From: Porphyromonas endodontalis ATCC 35406 | GTDB taxonomy: Bacteria; Bacteroidota; Bacteroidia; Bacteroidales; Porphyromonadaceae | Length of the DNA: 64,000 nt | Assembly (NCBI RefSeq): GCF_000174815.1 | Contig: NZ_ACNN01000026.1 | Location: 124,001 to 188,000, forward strand | Direction: 5' to 3' | Made by a program: the position numbers and the translations under genes | In this document: positions 46,345 to 54,610 of the stretch, in pieces | Layout of the letters: the number at the start of each line of letters is the position of its first letter | Numbering within the stretch: position 1 is the stretch's first letter | Notes under the pieces: model-generated | The model's input: only the letters and a program-made list of their open reading frames with translations | Database searches by the model: none | What the model was told of the DNA's origin: nothing

Positions 46345-47214
46345 TTATTCGGCAGCAGGAGCTTCAGCTTCTACACTGGGTGCTTCGGTTTCTGCGCTAG
46401 TAGCTTCGGGAGCCTCTTTTGAGGTCTCCTTAGAGCGCTCACGACGAGCACCGGCACGCGTACGACGACCCGAGCGGGCTCCTTCTACAGCTGCTTCATC
46501 TTTTACCTCTTCTTCTACATTCTGAGACTTGTACTCGGTAAGCCCTTCGCTAATGGCACTACACATAGCACCCATGATGAGCTCAACAGTTTCTCTAGAG
46601 TCGTCATTAGCAGGGATAACATAATCCACAAGTTTAGGATCTGCATTGGTATCTACGATAGCAAATACAGGGATACCCAAACGAGTAGCTTCGCGCACGG
46701 CAATGTGTTCTTTGATGATGTCTACAACAAAGAGAGCCGAAGGCAAGCGGTTCATATCTTGGATAGAACCTAACGTCTTCTCAAGCTTAGCACGCTGACG
46801 CTCTACTTGGAGCTTTTCGCGCTTTGAGAGGTTGCTATAGGTACCATCTTCCTTCATCTTGTCTATTTGCACCATCTTCTTTACCGCTTTGCGGATGGTG
46901 GGGAAGTTGGTAAGCATACCGCCCGGCCAACGCTCTACTACGTAGGGCATACCTACAGACTTCGCGAGCTCTTCGACGGGTTCCTTTACTTGTTTTTTGG
47001 TTGCTACGAACAAGATCTTCTTGCCGTTGCGTGCCATATTGCGGATAATCTCGGTAGACTCCTCTATCTTAGCAACTGTCTTGTGGAGGTCGATAATATG
47101 GGTGTTATTACGTTCCATGAAGATATAGGGAGCCATAGCGGGATTCCACTTGCGGGGTTGGTGTCCAAAGTGAGCCCCGGCTTTGAGTAGCTGTTCGAAT
47201 GTGATCGATGCCAT
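46345..47214 (-). CDS. rpsB: 30S ribosomal protein S2
   Basis: Small-subunit protein S2, 289 residues. Core signatures are LLKAGAHFGHQPRKWNP, GMLTNFPTIRKAVKK and PVFAIVDTNADPKLVDYVIP. The last 60 or so residues (from about 228) are a low-complexity tail of Lys/Arg then Glu/Ala/Pro (ending EAEAPAAE), beyond the folded S2 core; such tails occur in Bacteroidota S2. It lies in the order rplM-rpsI-rpsB-tsf, with 236 bp separating it from rpsI. Confidence 0.97.
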   Translation of the reverse strand: MASITFEQLLKAGAHFGHQPRKWNPAMAPYIFMERNNTHIIDLHKTVAKIEESTEIIRNMARNGKKILFVATKKQVKEPVEELAKSVGMPYVVERWPGGMLTNFPTIRKAVKKMVQIDKMKEDGTYSNLSKREKLQVERQRAKLEKTLGSIQDMNRLPSALFVVDIIKEHIAVREATRLGIPVFAIVDTNADPKLVDYVIPANDDSRETVELIMGAMCSAISEGLTEYKSQNVEEEVKDEAAVEGARSGRRTRAGARRERSKETSKEAPEATSAETEAPSVEAEAPAAE

Positions 47215-47410
47215 ATTGTTTGTTTCGTTTACGTTCTTGATTGATTAAACCATTGATTTTGCAACCACTTGGTAGGGTTCTACCTCCCATTTGTACCCAC
47301 CGGATGTATGTACAAGAGATGGTGAAAAAGAGCCATCCAAGCAGTTTAGATACTAAACGCGAGTAATCTGTATTCTTCCCTTCTATCGTGCCAAAAAAAT
47401 AATCTTTGTT

Positions 47411-47425
47411 TCTCCGTAACGGAGA
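47411..47425 (-). repeat. Small hairpin after rpsI
   Basis: TCTCCG (47411-47416) and CGGAGA (47420-47425) pair around TAA, 25 bp after the rpsI stop on the minus strand; a run of seven Ts follows about 10 bases later. It may be a weak or partial terminator between rpsI and rpsB. Confidence 0.4.
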
Positions 47426-47450
47426 GCAGTAGAGGGGAAAGAGAAGGAGA

Positions 47451-47837
47451 TTAACGCTTGCTGAATTGGAATCTCTTACGAGCCTTGGGACGACCTGGCT
47501 TCTTACGTTCTACCACGCGAGGATCTCGAGTTACGAAACCTGCAGCGCGGAGCGTAGCCTTGTCTTCGGGGTTGATCTTGATAAGGGCACGTGTGATAGC
47601 AAGGCGAGCAGCTTCGCTCTGACCCTTAAAACCTCCACCACGGAGATTTATCTTAATGTCGTACTTCTCAGCAACTTCGAGCTTGTTGAGTGGCTGACGC
47701 ACTACAAACTGCAAAATGCTAGAGGGAAAGTAATTAGCAAGATCCTTCTTATTGATTACAATCTTGCCTGTGCCTTCGGTTACATATACACGTGCTATGG
47801 CACACTTACGACGGCCTATTGCATTAATCTGTTCCAT
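47451..47837 (-). CDS. rpsI: 30S ribosomal protein S9
   Basis: Small-subunit protein S9, 128 residues. It starts MEQINAIGRRKCAIARVYV and ends in the basic RPKARKRFQFSKR that reaches the decoding site. An ATG one codon earlier (47840) is possible; the second fits family N-termini. It follows rplM after about 10 bp. Confidence 0.97.
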   Translation of the reverse strand: MEQINAIGRRKCAIARVYVTEGTGKIVINKKDLANYFPSSILQFVVRQPLNKLEVAEKYDIKINLRGGGFKGQSEAARLAITRALIKINPEDKATLRAAGFVTRDPRVVERKKPGRPKARKRFQFSKR

Positions 47838-47848
47838 CATCCGAGGGG

Positions 47849-48304
47849 TTATTTAAGAGTGTTGATGTCAATAGTACGAGGCTGCTGAGCGGCATGTGCA
47901 TGCTCACTACCTTCGTATACGTAGAGATTGTTGAGGAGCTTATCACCCAACTTATTCTTGGGGAGCATACCCTTTACTACTTTGCGGAAGAGACGATCAG
48001 ACCCCTTCTTCTGGAGATCACGGGGGCTAAACTCGCGCTGACCACCGGGGTAGCCACTATACTTGAGATAAACGCGATCTTCCCACTTCTTGCCCGTGAG
48101 CACAACCTTTTCGGCATTGATGATGATAACGTTGTCGCCACAATCTACGTGTGGAGTAAAGCTGGGTTTGTACTTGCCACGAAGAAGCTTTGCTACTTTG
48201 GAGCACAAACGACCCAAGCTCTGACCATCGGCGTCCACAATCACCCATTCCTTGGATGCAGTTGCCTTGTTCACCGATACTGTCTGGTAACTTACAGAGT
48301 TCAT
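47849..48304 (-). CDS. rplM: 50S ribosomal protein L13
   Basis: Large-subunit protein L13, 151 residues. Core signatures include WVIVDADGQSLGRLCSKVA, HVDCGDNVIIINAEKV, and VKGMLPKNKLGDKLLNNLYV. First gene of the r-protein operon, behind a 200-base leader. Confidence 0.97.
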   Translation of the reverse strand: MNSVSYQTVSVNKATASKEWVIVDADGQSLGRLCSKVAKLLRGKYKPSFTPHVDCGDNVIIINAEKVVLTGKKWEDRVYLKYSGYPGGQREFSPRDLQKKGSDRLFRKVVKGMLPKNKLGDKLLNNLYVYEGSEHAHAAQQPRTIDINTLK

Positions 48305-48504
48305 TTCTTCTTTTACTTACAATTGTGTTACTTACTACTCCTCTTCCGGCTCAACACTACGCGGCTTATAGCCTCTACCATTGTCACCCACTACCTCGCA
48401 ATCTAGAGGGCTTGGACAGGGTCCTCTCTTCGAGTAGTACCAAGGCAGAGACTCGCTCAGCACCTTGCCATTATTGGAGCTTCTTTATCTTTCGATAATA
48501 ATCA
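48305..48504 (-). promoter_or_regulatory. Leader of the rplM operon with competing hairpins
   Basis: About 200 untranslated bases between the promoter and rplM. Visible stems in the RNA: GGCAAGG (48469-48463) with CCUUGG (48445-48440); CCUUGG instead with CCAAG (48415-48411); GGAC/GUCC; CCUC/GAGG; GGCU/AGCC. The first two are mutually exclusive, as in r-protein autoregulatory leaders. No ligand assignment is possible from sequence alone. Confidence 0.45.
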
Positions 48505-48510
48505 GCGCGG

Positions 48511-48540
48511 CAAAGGTACAAAATTCCACTCTAATAGCAA
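48511..48540 (-). promoter_or_regulatory. Promoter of the rplM-rpsI-rpsB-tsf operon
   Basis: Minus strand: TTG at 48540-48538, a 19-base spacer, TACCTTTG at 48518-48511. Full match to the Bacteroidota promoter pattern. Confidence 0.75.
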
Positions 48541-48728
48541 CTATATTTCTGCCCTATTCCCTCAGATTTATTAGGCAGAAAGCCCCTCCCACTTTGCCTG
48601 AGAAATATTTTTTTCTTAGCCTGTAGCGATTTATTTATCAGGCAGCGTTTTTTGAGCGTTTCACGCCCACTATACAGCCCCCTTGACCCATATCTACCAA
48701 AGTATCGCATTCTTCGGGGGCGAATCTG

Positions 48729-48736
48729 TACCTTTG
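48729..48736 (+). promoter_or_regulatory. Candidate -7 box for the cobalamin genes
   Basis: Reads TACCTTTG, 58 bp before the CbiG-CobM start. The 190 bp upstream, shared with the divergent r-protein operon, holds two AGGCAG/TGCCT-type short inverted repeats but nothing I can identify as a cobalamin riboswitch. Confidence 0.5.
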
Positions 48737-48793
48737 TGACGAAAAAACAGGAGAAAAAAGTACATAGCACCCCGATATAATTGCACCTCAGTT

Positions 48794-50629
48794 ATGAGTA
48801 AAGAGAAGAAAGAGACTGCCCTAGTAGTAATCTCAGAAGCGGGGCTAAAGGTCGCTCGTACCATACAAAAAGAACTCCCCAACGCCATCATTTACTACAA
48901 AGGAGAGGCCGAGGGCACCTATTTTATCAGCTCCTATCAGACCTTTGTAGAGGAACACTTTGGAGAATGCTCTGCCCTCATTTTTGTTGGAGCTCTAGGC
49001 ATCTGTGTGCGTTGTATTGCAGCTCAGGTGGCTCACAAATACCACGATCCGGCTGTGGTGAACGTGGATAGTACCGGCAAATTTGTGATACCCGTACTAT
49101 CCGGTCACGTGGGAGGCGGCAACGAATTGGCACGCCACTTGGCCGGCATTACGGGCGGAGAAGCCATTATCACAACCCAAAGCGACAATCAAGACCTCTG
49201 GGCTTTAGACCTTCTCGCTGGTCAGTGGGGATGGCATACCACCATCTCTCCCCAAGAGATGAATCAGGCGATATTTGCATTCGTGGGAGGGAAAAAGACC
49301 GCACTACTACTAGAGGTACGAACCTCAGGCGCTGAGCATTTAGAAGCTTCTCGCCCTCCCCATGTAGATATATTCTACCAATACGAGGATATACCTCTTG
49401 CAAAATATGACCTCCTTATCTCCGTGGGGTATAGCATCTATTCTCCTCAGAATATTCTTCACTTAGCATACTATACTCCGCTTCTTACGCTCGGGGTGGG
49501 TTGTAAACGAGACTGCCCTACCCTTGGTGTTAGTGATACGATAGAGCAAACTCTAATAAGTGCAGGCATTTCTCCCCTTGCTATCGGCGAGATTGCCACG
49601 ATAGAACTAAAAAAAGATGAGCCTCTCATAGCTCATCTTGCCAAGCACTTTACCTGCCCCTCTCCCCAAATTTATACGGCATCACAACTTGGTGAGATAG
49701 AGGTACCACACCCCTCGCAAAAAGTATACGAGACTACCGGAGTATGGGGCGTAGCTGAGGCTTCCGCTCTTGCCTCCTCTCAAAAGGGGCGACTTCTTAT
49801 CGAGAAGACAAAAGGTTCCACCAAAAACGAAAACGACTTCACCTTTGCCGTAGCTCTCCCCCTTTCGTGCGATCGCTCTCAAGGGCATATCGAAATTGTA
49901 GGGGCAGGCCCCGGGGATCCGGAGCTAATCTCGGTACGAGGGAAAAAGATGCTCCAGAGAGCCGACCTAATCCTCTACGCGGGGAGTCTTGTACCCCGAG
50001 AGCTAACTCTTTATGGAAAAGAGGGGGCTGTGATACGAAGTTCGGCCAATATGAATCTCGAGGAACAGTTCTCTCTAATGAAAGAATTCTATGACAAGGG
50101 ACTCTTTGTGGTGCGACTACACACGGGAGACCCTTGTATTTATGGGGCAATTGCCGAGCAAATGGCGTTCTTCGACCGCTATAATATGAGTTATCACATC
50201 ACCCCGGGGATTTCTTCATTCCAAGCTGCCGCTGCTGCGCTACGCTCGCAGTTTACCATTCCCGAGGAGGTGCAAACCATTATACTCACACGTGGCGAGG
50301 GGCGCACTCCCATGCCCGAACGAGAGCAACTCCACCTACTGGCTCGCTCCCAAAGCACCATGTGCATATACCTAAGTGCAGTCATTGTGGAGCGAGTACA
50401 GGCAGAATTGCTACAAGTTTACCCTCCCAATACGCCCGTTGCAGCCTGCTATAAACTCACACACAAGGAGGAACGAATCTATCGAGGAGAGCTAAGCCAA
50501 CTTGCTCAACTGGTGCGCGAGAATAATCTCACCCTCACAACCCTACTCGTAGTAGGCAAGGCCATTGATCACCGCGAGGGGGTATCACGGCTCTATGCAG
50601 ACGAGTTCAAACATCTCTTCCGCAAATAA
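48794..50629 (+). CDS. Fused cobalt-precorrin 5A hydrolase and precorrin-4 C11-methyltransferase (CbiG-CobM)
   Basis: Two consecutive corrin-ring steps in one 611-residue chain. Residues 1 to about 345 are CbiG: IFVGALGICVRCIAAQ, VIPVLSGHVGGGNELARHLA and TLGVGCKRDCP are hallmark segments. From about residue 364 the CobM/CbiF methyltransferase follows, with IEIVGAGPGDPELISVRG, YAGSLVP, VRLHTGDPCIYGAIAEQM and PGISSFQAAAAAL. CobM methylates C11, and CbiG then opens the lactone at the next step of the anaerobic route. The fusion order is common in Bacteroidota. Followed after 22 bp by another fused cobalamin gene. Confidence 0.93.
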   Translation: MSKEKKETALVVISEAGLKVARTIQKELPNAIIYYKGEAEGTYFISSYQTFVEEHFGECSALIFVGALGICVRCIAAQVAHKYHDPAVVNVDSTGKFVIPVLSGHVGGGNELARHLAGITGGEAIITTQSDNQDLWALDLLAGQWGWHTTISPQEMNQAIFAFVGGKKTALLLEVRTSGAEHLEASRPPHVDIFYQYEDIPLAKYDLLISVGYSIYSPQNILHLAYYTPLLTLGVGCKRDCPTLGVSDTIEQTLISAGISPLAIGEIATIELKKDEPLIAHLAKHFTCPSPQIYTASQLGEIEVPHPSQKVYETTGVWGVAEASALASSQKGRLLIEKTKGSTKNENDFTFAVALPLSCDRSQGHIEIVGAGPGDPELISVRGKKMLQRADLILYAGSLVPRELTLYGKEGAVIRSSANMNLEEQFSLMKEFYDKGLFVVRLHTGDPCIYGAIAEQMAFFDRYNMSYHITPGISSFQAAAAALRSQFTIPEEVQTIILTRGEGRTPMPEREQLHLLARSQSTMCIYLSAVIVERVQAELLQVYPPNTPVAACYKLTHKEERIYRGELSQLAQLVRENNLTLTTLLVVGKAIDHREGVSRLYADEFKHLFRK

Positions 50630-50651
50630 GAAAAAGTCTATCCACTCTTAT

Positions 50652-52466
50652 ATGATTCTCGTCTTTGGAGGTACAACAGAGGGGCGTATAGCTATTGACA
50701 GGCTCACCGAGGGGGGAAAACCTTTTTACTACTCCACACGTGGAGAGCAACAGAAGGTAGAAGAGCCCCTTGTGCAGCGCATTACAGGAGCCATGGATGC
50801 CCCTGCCATTGAGGAGTTTTGTCGTACACACGAGATCCGTCTTATCATAGATGCAGCCCACCCCTTTGCCCAAGAGCTACATAGAAACATAGGAGTGGCA
50901 AGTCTATCGCTGGGGATACCCGTTATCCGTTTGGAGAGAAACTATCCCCCTCATGCCCAGGATATAACTTACTGCTCGAGCTACGAAGAGGCTGTAGATA
51001 GGATGCTTGCGGATGGAGTTAGGCATCTGCTGGCTCTCACTGGCACTCAAACCGTTGGGAAACTTCGTCGATTTTGGCAACAGCGCAAGACAACATTCCG
51101 CATCCTATCACGCCAAGAGTCCCTCGATATTGCCTGCAAAGAGGGATTTCCTGAGCAACAACTGATCTTCTACACGCCCGAAGAGGGGGAAGATGCACCC
51201 ATTAGCCGAATTCATCCTGATGCCATCATAACCAAAGAGAGTGGAGAAAGTGGTGGTTTTTTAGAGAAAATAGAGGCTGCCCGACGTGCAGGCATTCGTA
51301 TTTACGTTGTAGTGCGCCCACCACTCCCCCCACACTTTCATCTCGTTGAGGGGCAACATGGATTATACCGCATGGTACGCCGTTATATCCCGGACTACTT
51401 CCCTCTCAAACGAGGATACACCACAGGGACGTGTGCCACAGTCACAGCCAAAGCTGCCCTTATGGCTCTACTCTACGAGAGTGAAGAGCAAGAAGTAGAG
51501 GTAGCCCTACCCGATGGCGAAATTATAACGCTCCCTATTGAGAGCATAGAACGCCTATCTCCCACCAAGGCTCGTGCAACCATCCGAAAAGATGCAGGAG
51601 ACGACCCCGATGTGATCCATGGGCACATCATTGCAGCTACAGTAGAGCTTGTAGCGGGGGATGAACTACGCTTTTTGCAAGGTGAGGGCGTAGGCGTAGT
51701 TACCTTGCCCGGATTAGGACTTCCCATTGGCTCTCCTGCTATCAATGCCACGCCCCGCCGTACTATCACACAAGAGCTCCGAGCCCTTTATCCCGAGGGT
51801 GGTATTGATGTAACCATAAGCATTCCGGATGGGGCAGCTCTTGCGGCCAAAACATTCAATCCTCGCTTGGGCATAGTAGGAGGGCTCTCTATTATCGGCA
51901 CCTCCGGTATCGTAAAACCCTTTTCCCACGAGGCTTTTGTGGACTCCCTTCGCAAGGAGTGTAGCGTGGCTTTTGCCCTTAGCCCCTCCCGCCTTGTTAT
52001 GAACTCAGGAGCCAAAAGTGAGGCTTATATAAAAGCCCTTTACCCCCAGTTGCCCCCTCAAGCCTTTGTGCATTACGGCAATTTTATTGGTGATGCTCTC
52101 AGTATAGCCCAGGAGATGCACTTTGCTTCGGTTAGCCTAGGTATCATGGTAGGTAAGGCGGTCAAGCTGGCAGAGGGTAACCTAGACACCCACAGCAAGA
52201 AGGTCGTTATGAACAAGGATTTTCTGCACAAAGTAGCTTACGAAGTAGACACTAGCTCCGATACACATGCCTTGATTGACGAGCTAACCATGGCGCGAGA
52301 GCTTTGGGGCATTCCCTACATCCAAGAGCGAGATCGCCTCCTCCTTGCCCTCCTCCAGAGGTGCCACTCCGTAACAGCCTCACAGCTATCTCCCAATACC
52401 CCCATCATACTACACCTTATAAGCGAAGGAGGAGAAACGATACTCTCCTATCCCGAGAAAATATAA
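50652..52466 (+). CDS. Fused precorrin-6A reductase and cobalt-precorrin-5B methyltransferase (CbiJ-CbiD)
   Basis: A 604-residue fusion. Residues 1 to about 245 are CbiJ/CobK (MILVFGGTTEGRIAID, IIDAAHPFAQELHRN, ITKESGESGGFLEKI); from about 250 CbiD follows (KRGYTTGTCATVTAKAAL, DAGDDPDVIHG, EGVGVVTLPGLGLPIG, GYGNF-like HYGNFIGDAL). CbiD methylates C1 and CbiJ reduces the ring, adjacent steps in the anaerobic pathway. The open frame extends 29 codons upstream into the preceding gene; the ATG at 50652 gives the normal CbiJ N-terminus. Confidence 0.93.
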   Translation: MILVFGGTTEGRIAIDRLTEGGKPFYYSTRGEQQKVEEPLVQRITGAMDAPAIEEFCRTHEIRLIIDAAHPFAQELHRNIGVASLSLGIPVIRLERNYPPHAQDITYCSSYEEAVDRMLADGVRHLLALTGTQTVGKLRRFWQQRKTTFRILSRQESLDIACKEGFPEQQLIFYTPEEGEDAPISRIHPDAIITKESGESGGFLEKIEAARRAGIRIYVVVRPPLPPHFHLVEGQHGLYRMVRRYIPDYFPLKRGYTTGTCATVTAKAALMALLYESEEQEVEVALPDGEIITLPIESIERLSPTKARATIRKDAGDDPDVIHGHIIAATVELVAGDELRFLQGEGVGVVTLPGLGLPIGSPAINATPRRTITQELRALYPEGGIDVTISIPDGAALAAKTFNPRLGIVGGLSIIGTSGIVKPFSHEAFVDSLRKECSVAFALSPSRLVMNSGAKSEAYIKALYPQLPPQAFVHYGNFIGDALSIAQEMHFASVSLGIMVGKAVKLAEGNLDTHSKKVVMNKDFLHKVAYEVDTSSDTHALIDELTMARELWGIPYIQERDRLLLALLQRCHSVTASQLSPNTPIILHLISEGGETILSYPEKI

Positions 52467-52526
52467 AACCTCCCCTCTTTACTAAGAGAGAAGGTTATCA
52501 GATTTTCCCCTAATCAGGGGGTAAAA

Positions 52527-53678
52527 TCAAAAACGGAAGCGGGGAGTAAGCGCAAGATTTAGCTCTAGAGAGTGGCTAAAACGCTTGGGGGATCCCTCCA
52601 AATCGAGGAGATGATACCACCCCCGAGCCACGAATGCCATCTGCACAAGAGGGGTAGAAAAGAATTGGTAATGCGCTCGAATCCCCAGAAACGAAGTCCG
52701 CTCTTGATCCCGAACCAAGGGCCCCTCCCAAAGCACCCGACTATTAACAAAGGGGCCTCCCATGGGAGAGACAAAGTGACTACCCTGCCAATAAGCAAGC
52801 TCTGTGAGCAAATGTTTTCTTTGATATCCCAAGGTGACATAAAAGGCATGCCCCATAGGCGCAGGAGCCTCTGCCCTAAGAAGAGAGGGCAGATAATACG
52901 TAGCCGCCTCCATTCTGCCATGCGATAATGCCCAGGAAGCACGTAACCCGATAGCTGACGCCAAGTAACTATGCACCGTATCATGACGATGCCAACTTAT
53001 CTCTCCCCCTCGGTGTGTAGCTACCACCTGCCCTATAGCACTCAGAGAATAGGTGCTTTTTTCCACAATAGGGAGGTCAAGAGAGAGTCCCATGGTAAAT
53101 GCTTCTTGATGCCGATCGGCTCGGAAGGTGAAGCTCTGCCAGTCAATCCAAAAATCGCTCTTGAGCCAAGGATAATTGGCCTTTAACTGCACGCCCATCT
53201 CCGGATCGGCAGAATAATGCAATTCGGGATTGTACAAAGGCTGGATAAGTTGGTGCGCTTCGCTATTATCCACTCGCCCCACTCGCACCTCAAGATGGGG
53301 ATTGGCGCGAAGAAGGACACCGAAGAGAGGAACAAGATGAGGTACGGCGCTTACGGTCGATTCGTCCGTCCAATGGGGCAGCTCAGCCCACCATGTACCC
53401 GTAGGATAGCGTCTTGCTCCAAAGAAACCCGTGGCATGGGCTCCCACTTCTATTGCAGCTCCTGAGAGCACTTCGGGCATGGAGTAGGCAACAGTCCCCT
53501 GCAAACGATACCCAGGGAGCGTGTAGCCTGTACCATAAGATTGGGCATATTCATTGTTTCGAAAGAAACCTTCAGCTCCAAGATTGGCACTCCACCGAAG
53601 AGAGTCTTGAGCCTGCAACCCACTCCCAAATAGGCTCAAACAACAAAGGAGCAATAGGTAGTGGAGAAAATGTTTCAT
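52527..53678 (-). CDS. Predicted outer-membrane beta-barrel protein
   Basis: A 383-residue exported protein. From the ATG at 53678 the signal peptide is MKHFLHYLLLLCCLSLFGSG, cleaved near LQAQD; an upstream extension to 53729 would bury this peptide and is rejected. The mature part alternates aromatic and polar residues in the way of transmembrane strands and ends in a terminal Phe (LTPRFRF), the Omp C-terminal mark. I cannot assign a family with certainty; it may be distantly related to Wzi-type capsule assembly barrels. It starts 4 bp after the methyltransferase stop, so the two are co-transcribed. Confidence 0.7.
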   Translation of the reverse strand: MKHFLHYLLLLCCLSLFGSGLQAQDSLRWSANLGAEGFFRNNEYAQSYGTGYTLPGYRLQGTVAYSMPEVLSGAAIEVGAHATGFFGARRYPTGTWWAELPHWTDESTVSAVPHLVPLFGVLLRANPHLEVRVGRVDNSEAHQLIQPLYNPELHYSADPEMGVQLKANYPWLKSDFWIDWQSFTFRADRHQEAFTMGLSLDLPIVEKSTYSLSAIGQVVATHRGGEISWHRHDTVHSYLASAIGLRASWALSHGRMEAATYYLPSLLRAEAPAPMGHAFYVTLGYQRKHLLTELAYWQGSHFVSPMGGPFVNSRVLWEGPLVRDQERTSFLGIRAHYQFFSTPLVQMAFVARGWYHLLDLEGSPKRFSHSLELNLALTPRFRF

Positions 53679-53682
53679 CGTA

Positions 53683-54576
53683 TTAAACTCTGCGGAAAAG
53701 ATAAATAAGCGAACTCGCGGCACGCGCATCCATCAGAGTCCGCACGTTACCCCAAAGCCCAATTGCCACTGCCCGAAGCCAAGCATTTAGGCCTTTACGC
53801 CCTCGTTGTTGCTGGGTCATGAGAGCAATATAATAGACATCAAGCCACATAGGGCGGAGCTTCTCCAAACGGAATCCGTACCGTTCGGCAAGAGTTATCA
53901 GGCTATCGGGGGTAAAGTGCCATACGTGGCGGGGAACATCGTAAGCAGCCCACTCGCTTTGTAAGAGCTGAGCATCGTAGCTTGTAGGATTGGGGACAGC
54001 TATCAGTAAAGCTCCCCCTTGAGTGACAAGTTGGGATAGGCGTTGCATGTGATCCTCAAGGTCTACAATGTGCTCCAGAACGTGCCAAAGCGTAATAACC
54101 TCGAAGGAGCGATCTGCCCAGTCGGTGTGCAACAAAGCCTCTGAGGGCGTGAGTGAAAACTTTTCTTTAGCAAACGCACGAGCCTCGGCATCCTGCTCTA
54201 CACAAGAAACTTGATAGCCCAGTTGTTGCATGTGATGAGCGAAGTATCCCGTACCACAACCCACGTCCAAAAGGCGAGGAGAAGCACCCTCTATATGAGG
54301 GGTAGCTCGCTTTACCAACGTCCCCTTCTGCTTGAGCATCCTGCGCCTAGCGGCATGGTAAAGGCGATTCATCAGCCCCTTGTGCACATCGCTATGCGAT
54401 ATGTAGTTATTGCTTTTATAGTAGGCTCCCAACCCCTCTTTTACGGGAAGGGATCCAGTCATAATAAGCCCACAATGACTACAACGCACAAGAGGGAAAC
54501 TCTTGCTACTTACCAAATGATCCGAAGCAATCCCCATAGGAGTTTGCTGCTGATGGTGACAAATAGGACAGATCAC
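53683..54576 (-). CDS. Class I SAM-dependent methyltransferase with N-terminal zinc ribbon
   Basis: A 297-residue protein. Cys3, Cys6, Cys32 and Cys35 form a zinc ribbon; the methyltransferase core follows with LLDVGCGTGYFAHHM (motif I) and VITLWHVLEHIVDL, typical of the Methyltransf_23 group. Such proteins often act on sugars or lipids in surface glycan pathways; the substrate here is unknown. It lies between mazG and the outer-membrane protein gene on the same strand. Confidence 0.85.
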   Translation of the reverse strand: MICPICHHQQQTPMGIASDHLVSSKSFPLVRCSHCGLIMTGSLPVKEGLGAYYKSNNYISHSDVHKGLMNRLYHAARRRMLKQKGTLVKRATPHIEGASPRLLDVGCGTGYFAHHMQQLGYQVSCVEQDAEARAFAKEKFSLTPSEALLHTDWADRSFEVITLWHVLEHIVDLEDHMQRLSQLVTQGGALLIAVPNPTSYDAQLLQSEWAAYDVPRHVWHFTPDSLITLAERYGFRLEKLRPMWLDVYYIALMTQQQRGRKGLNAWLRAVAIGLWGNVRTLMDARAASSLIYLFRRV

Positions 54577-54610
54577 AGAAGAAATAACTAAGAATAATCT
54601 CTGGTCAAGA

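Noticed and set aside
47466-48406. Long open frames on the + strand antisense to rplM and rpsI
   Set aside because: They are shadows of highly conserved ribosomal protein genes, whose codon bias opens the opposite strand.
48540-48793. Cobalamin riboswitch before the CbiG-CobM gene
   Set aside because: The transcript leader from the -7 box is only about 50 bases and no B12-box-like element was recognised; a model search would be decisive.
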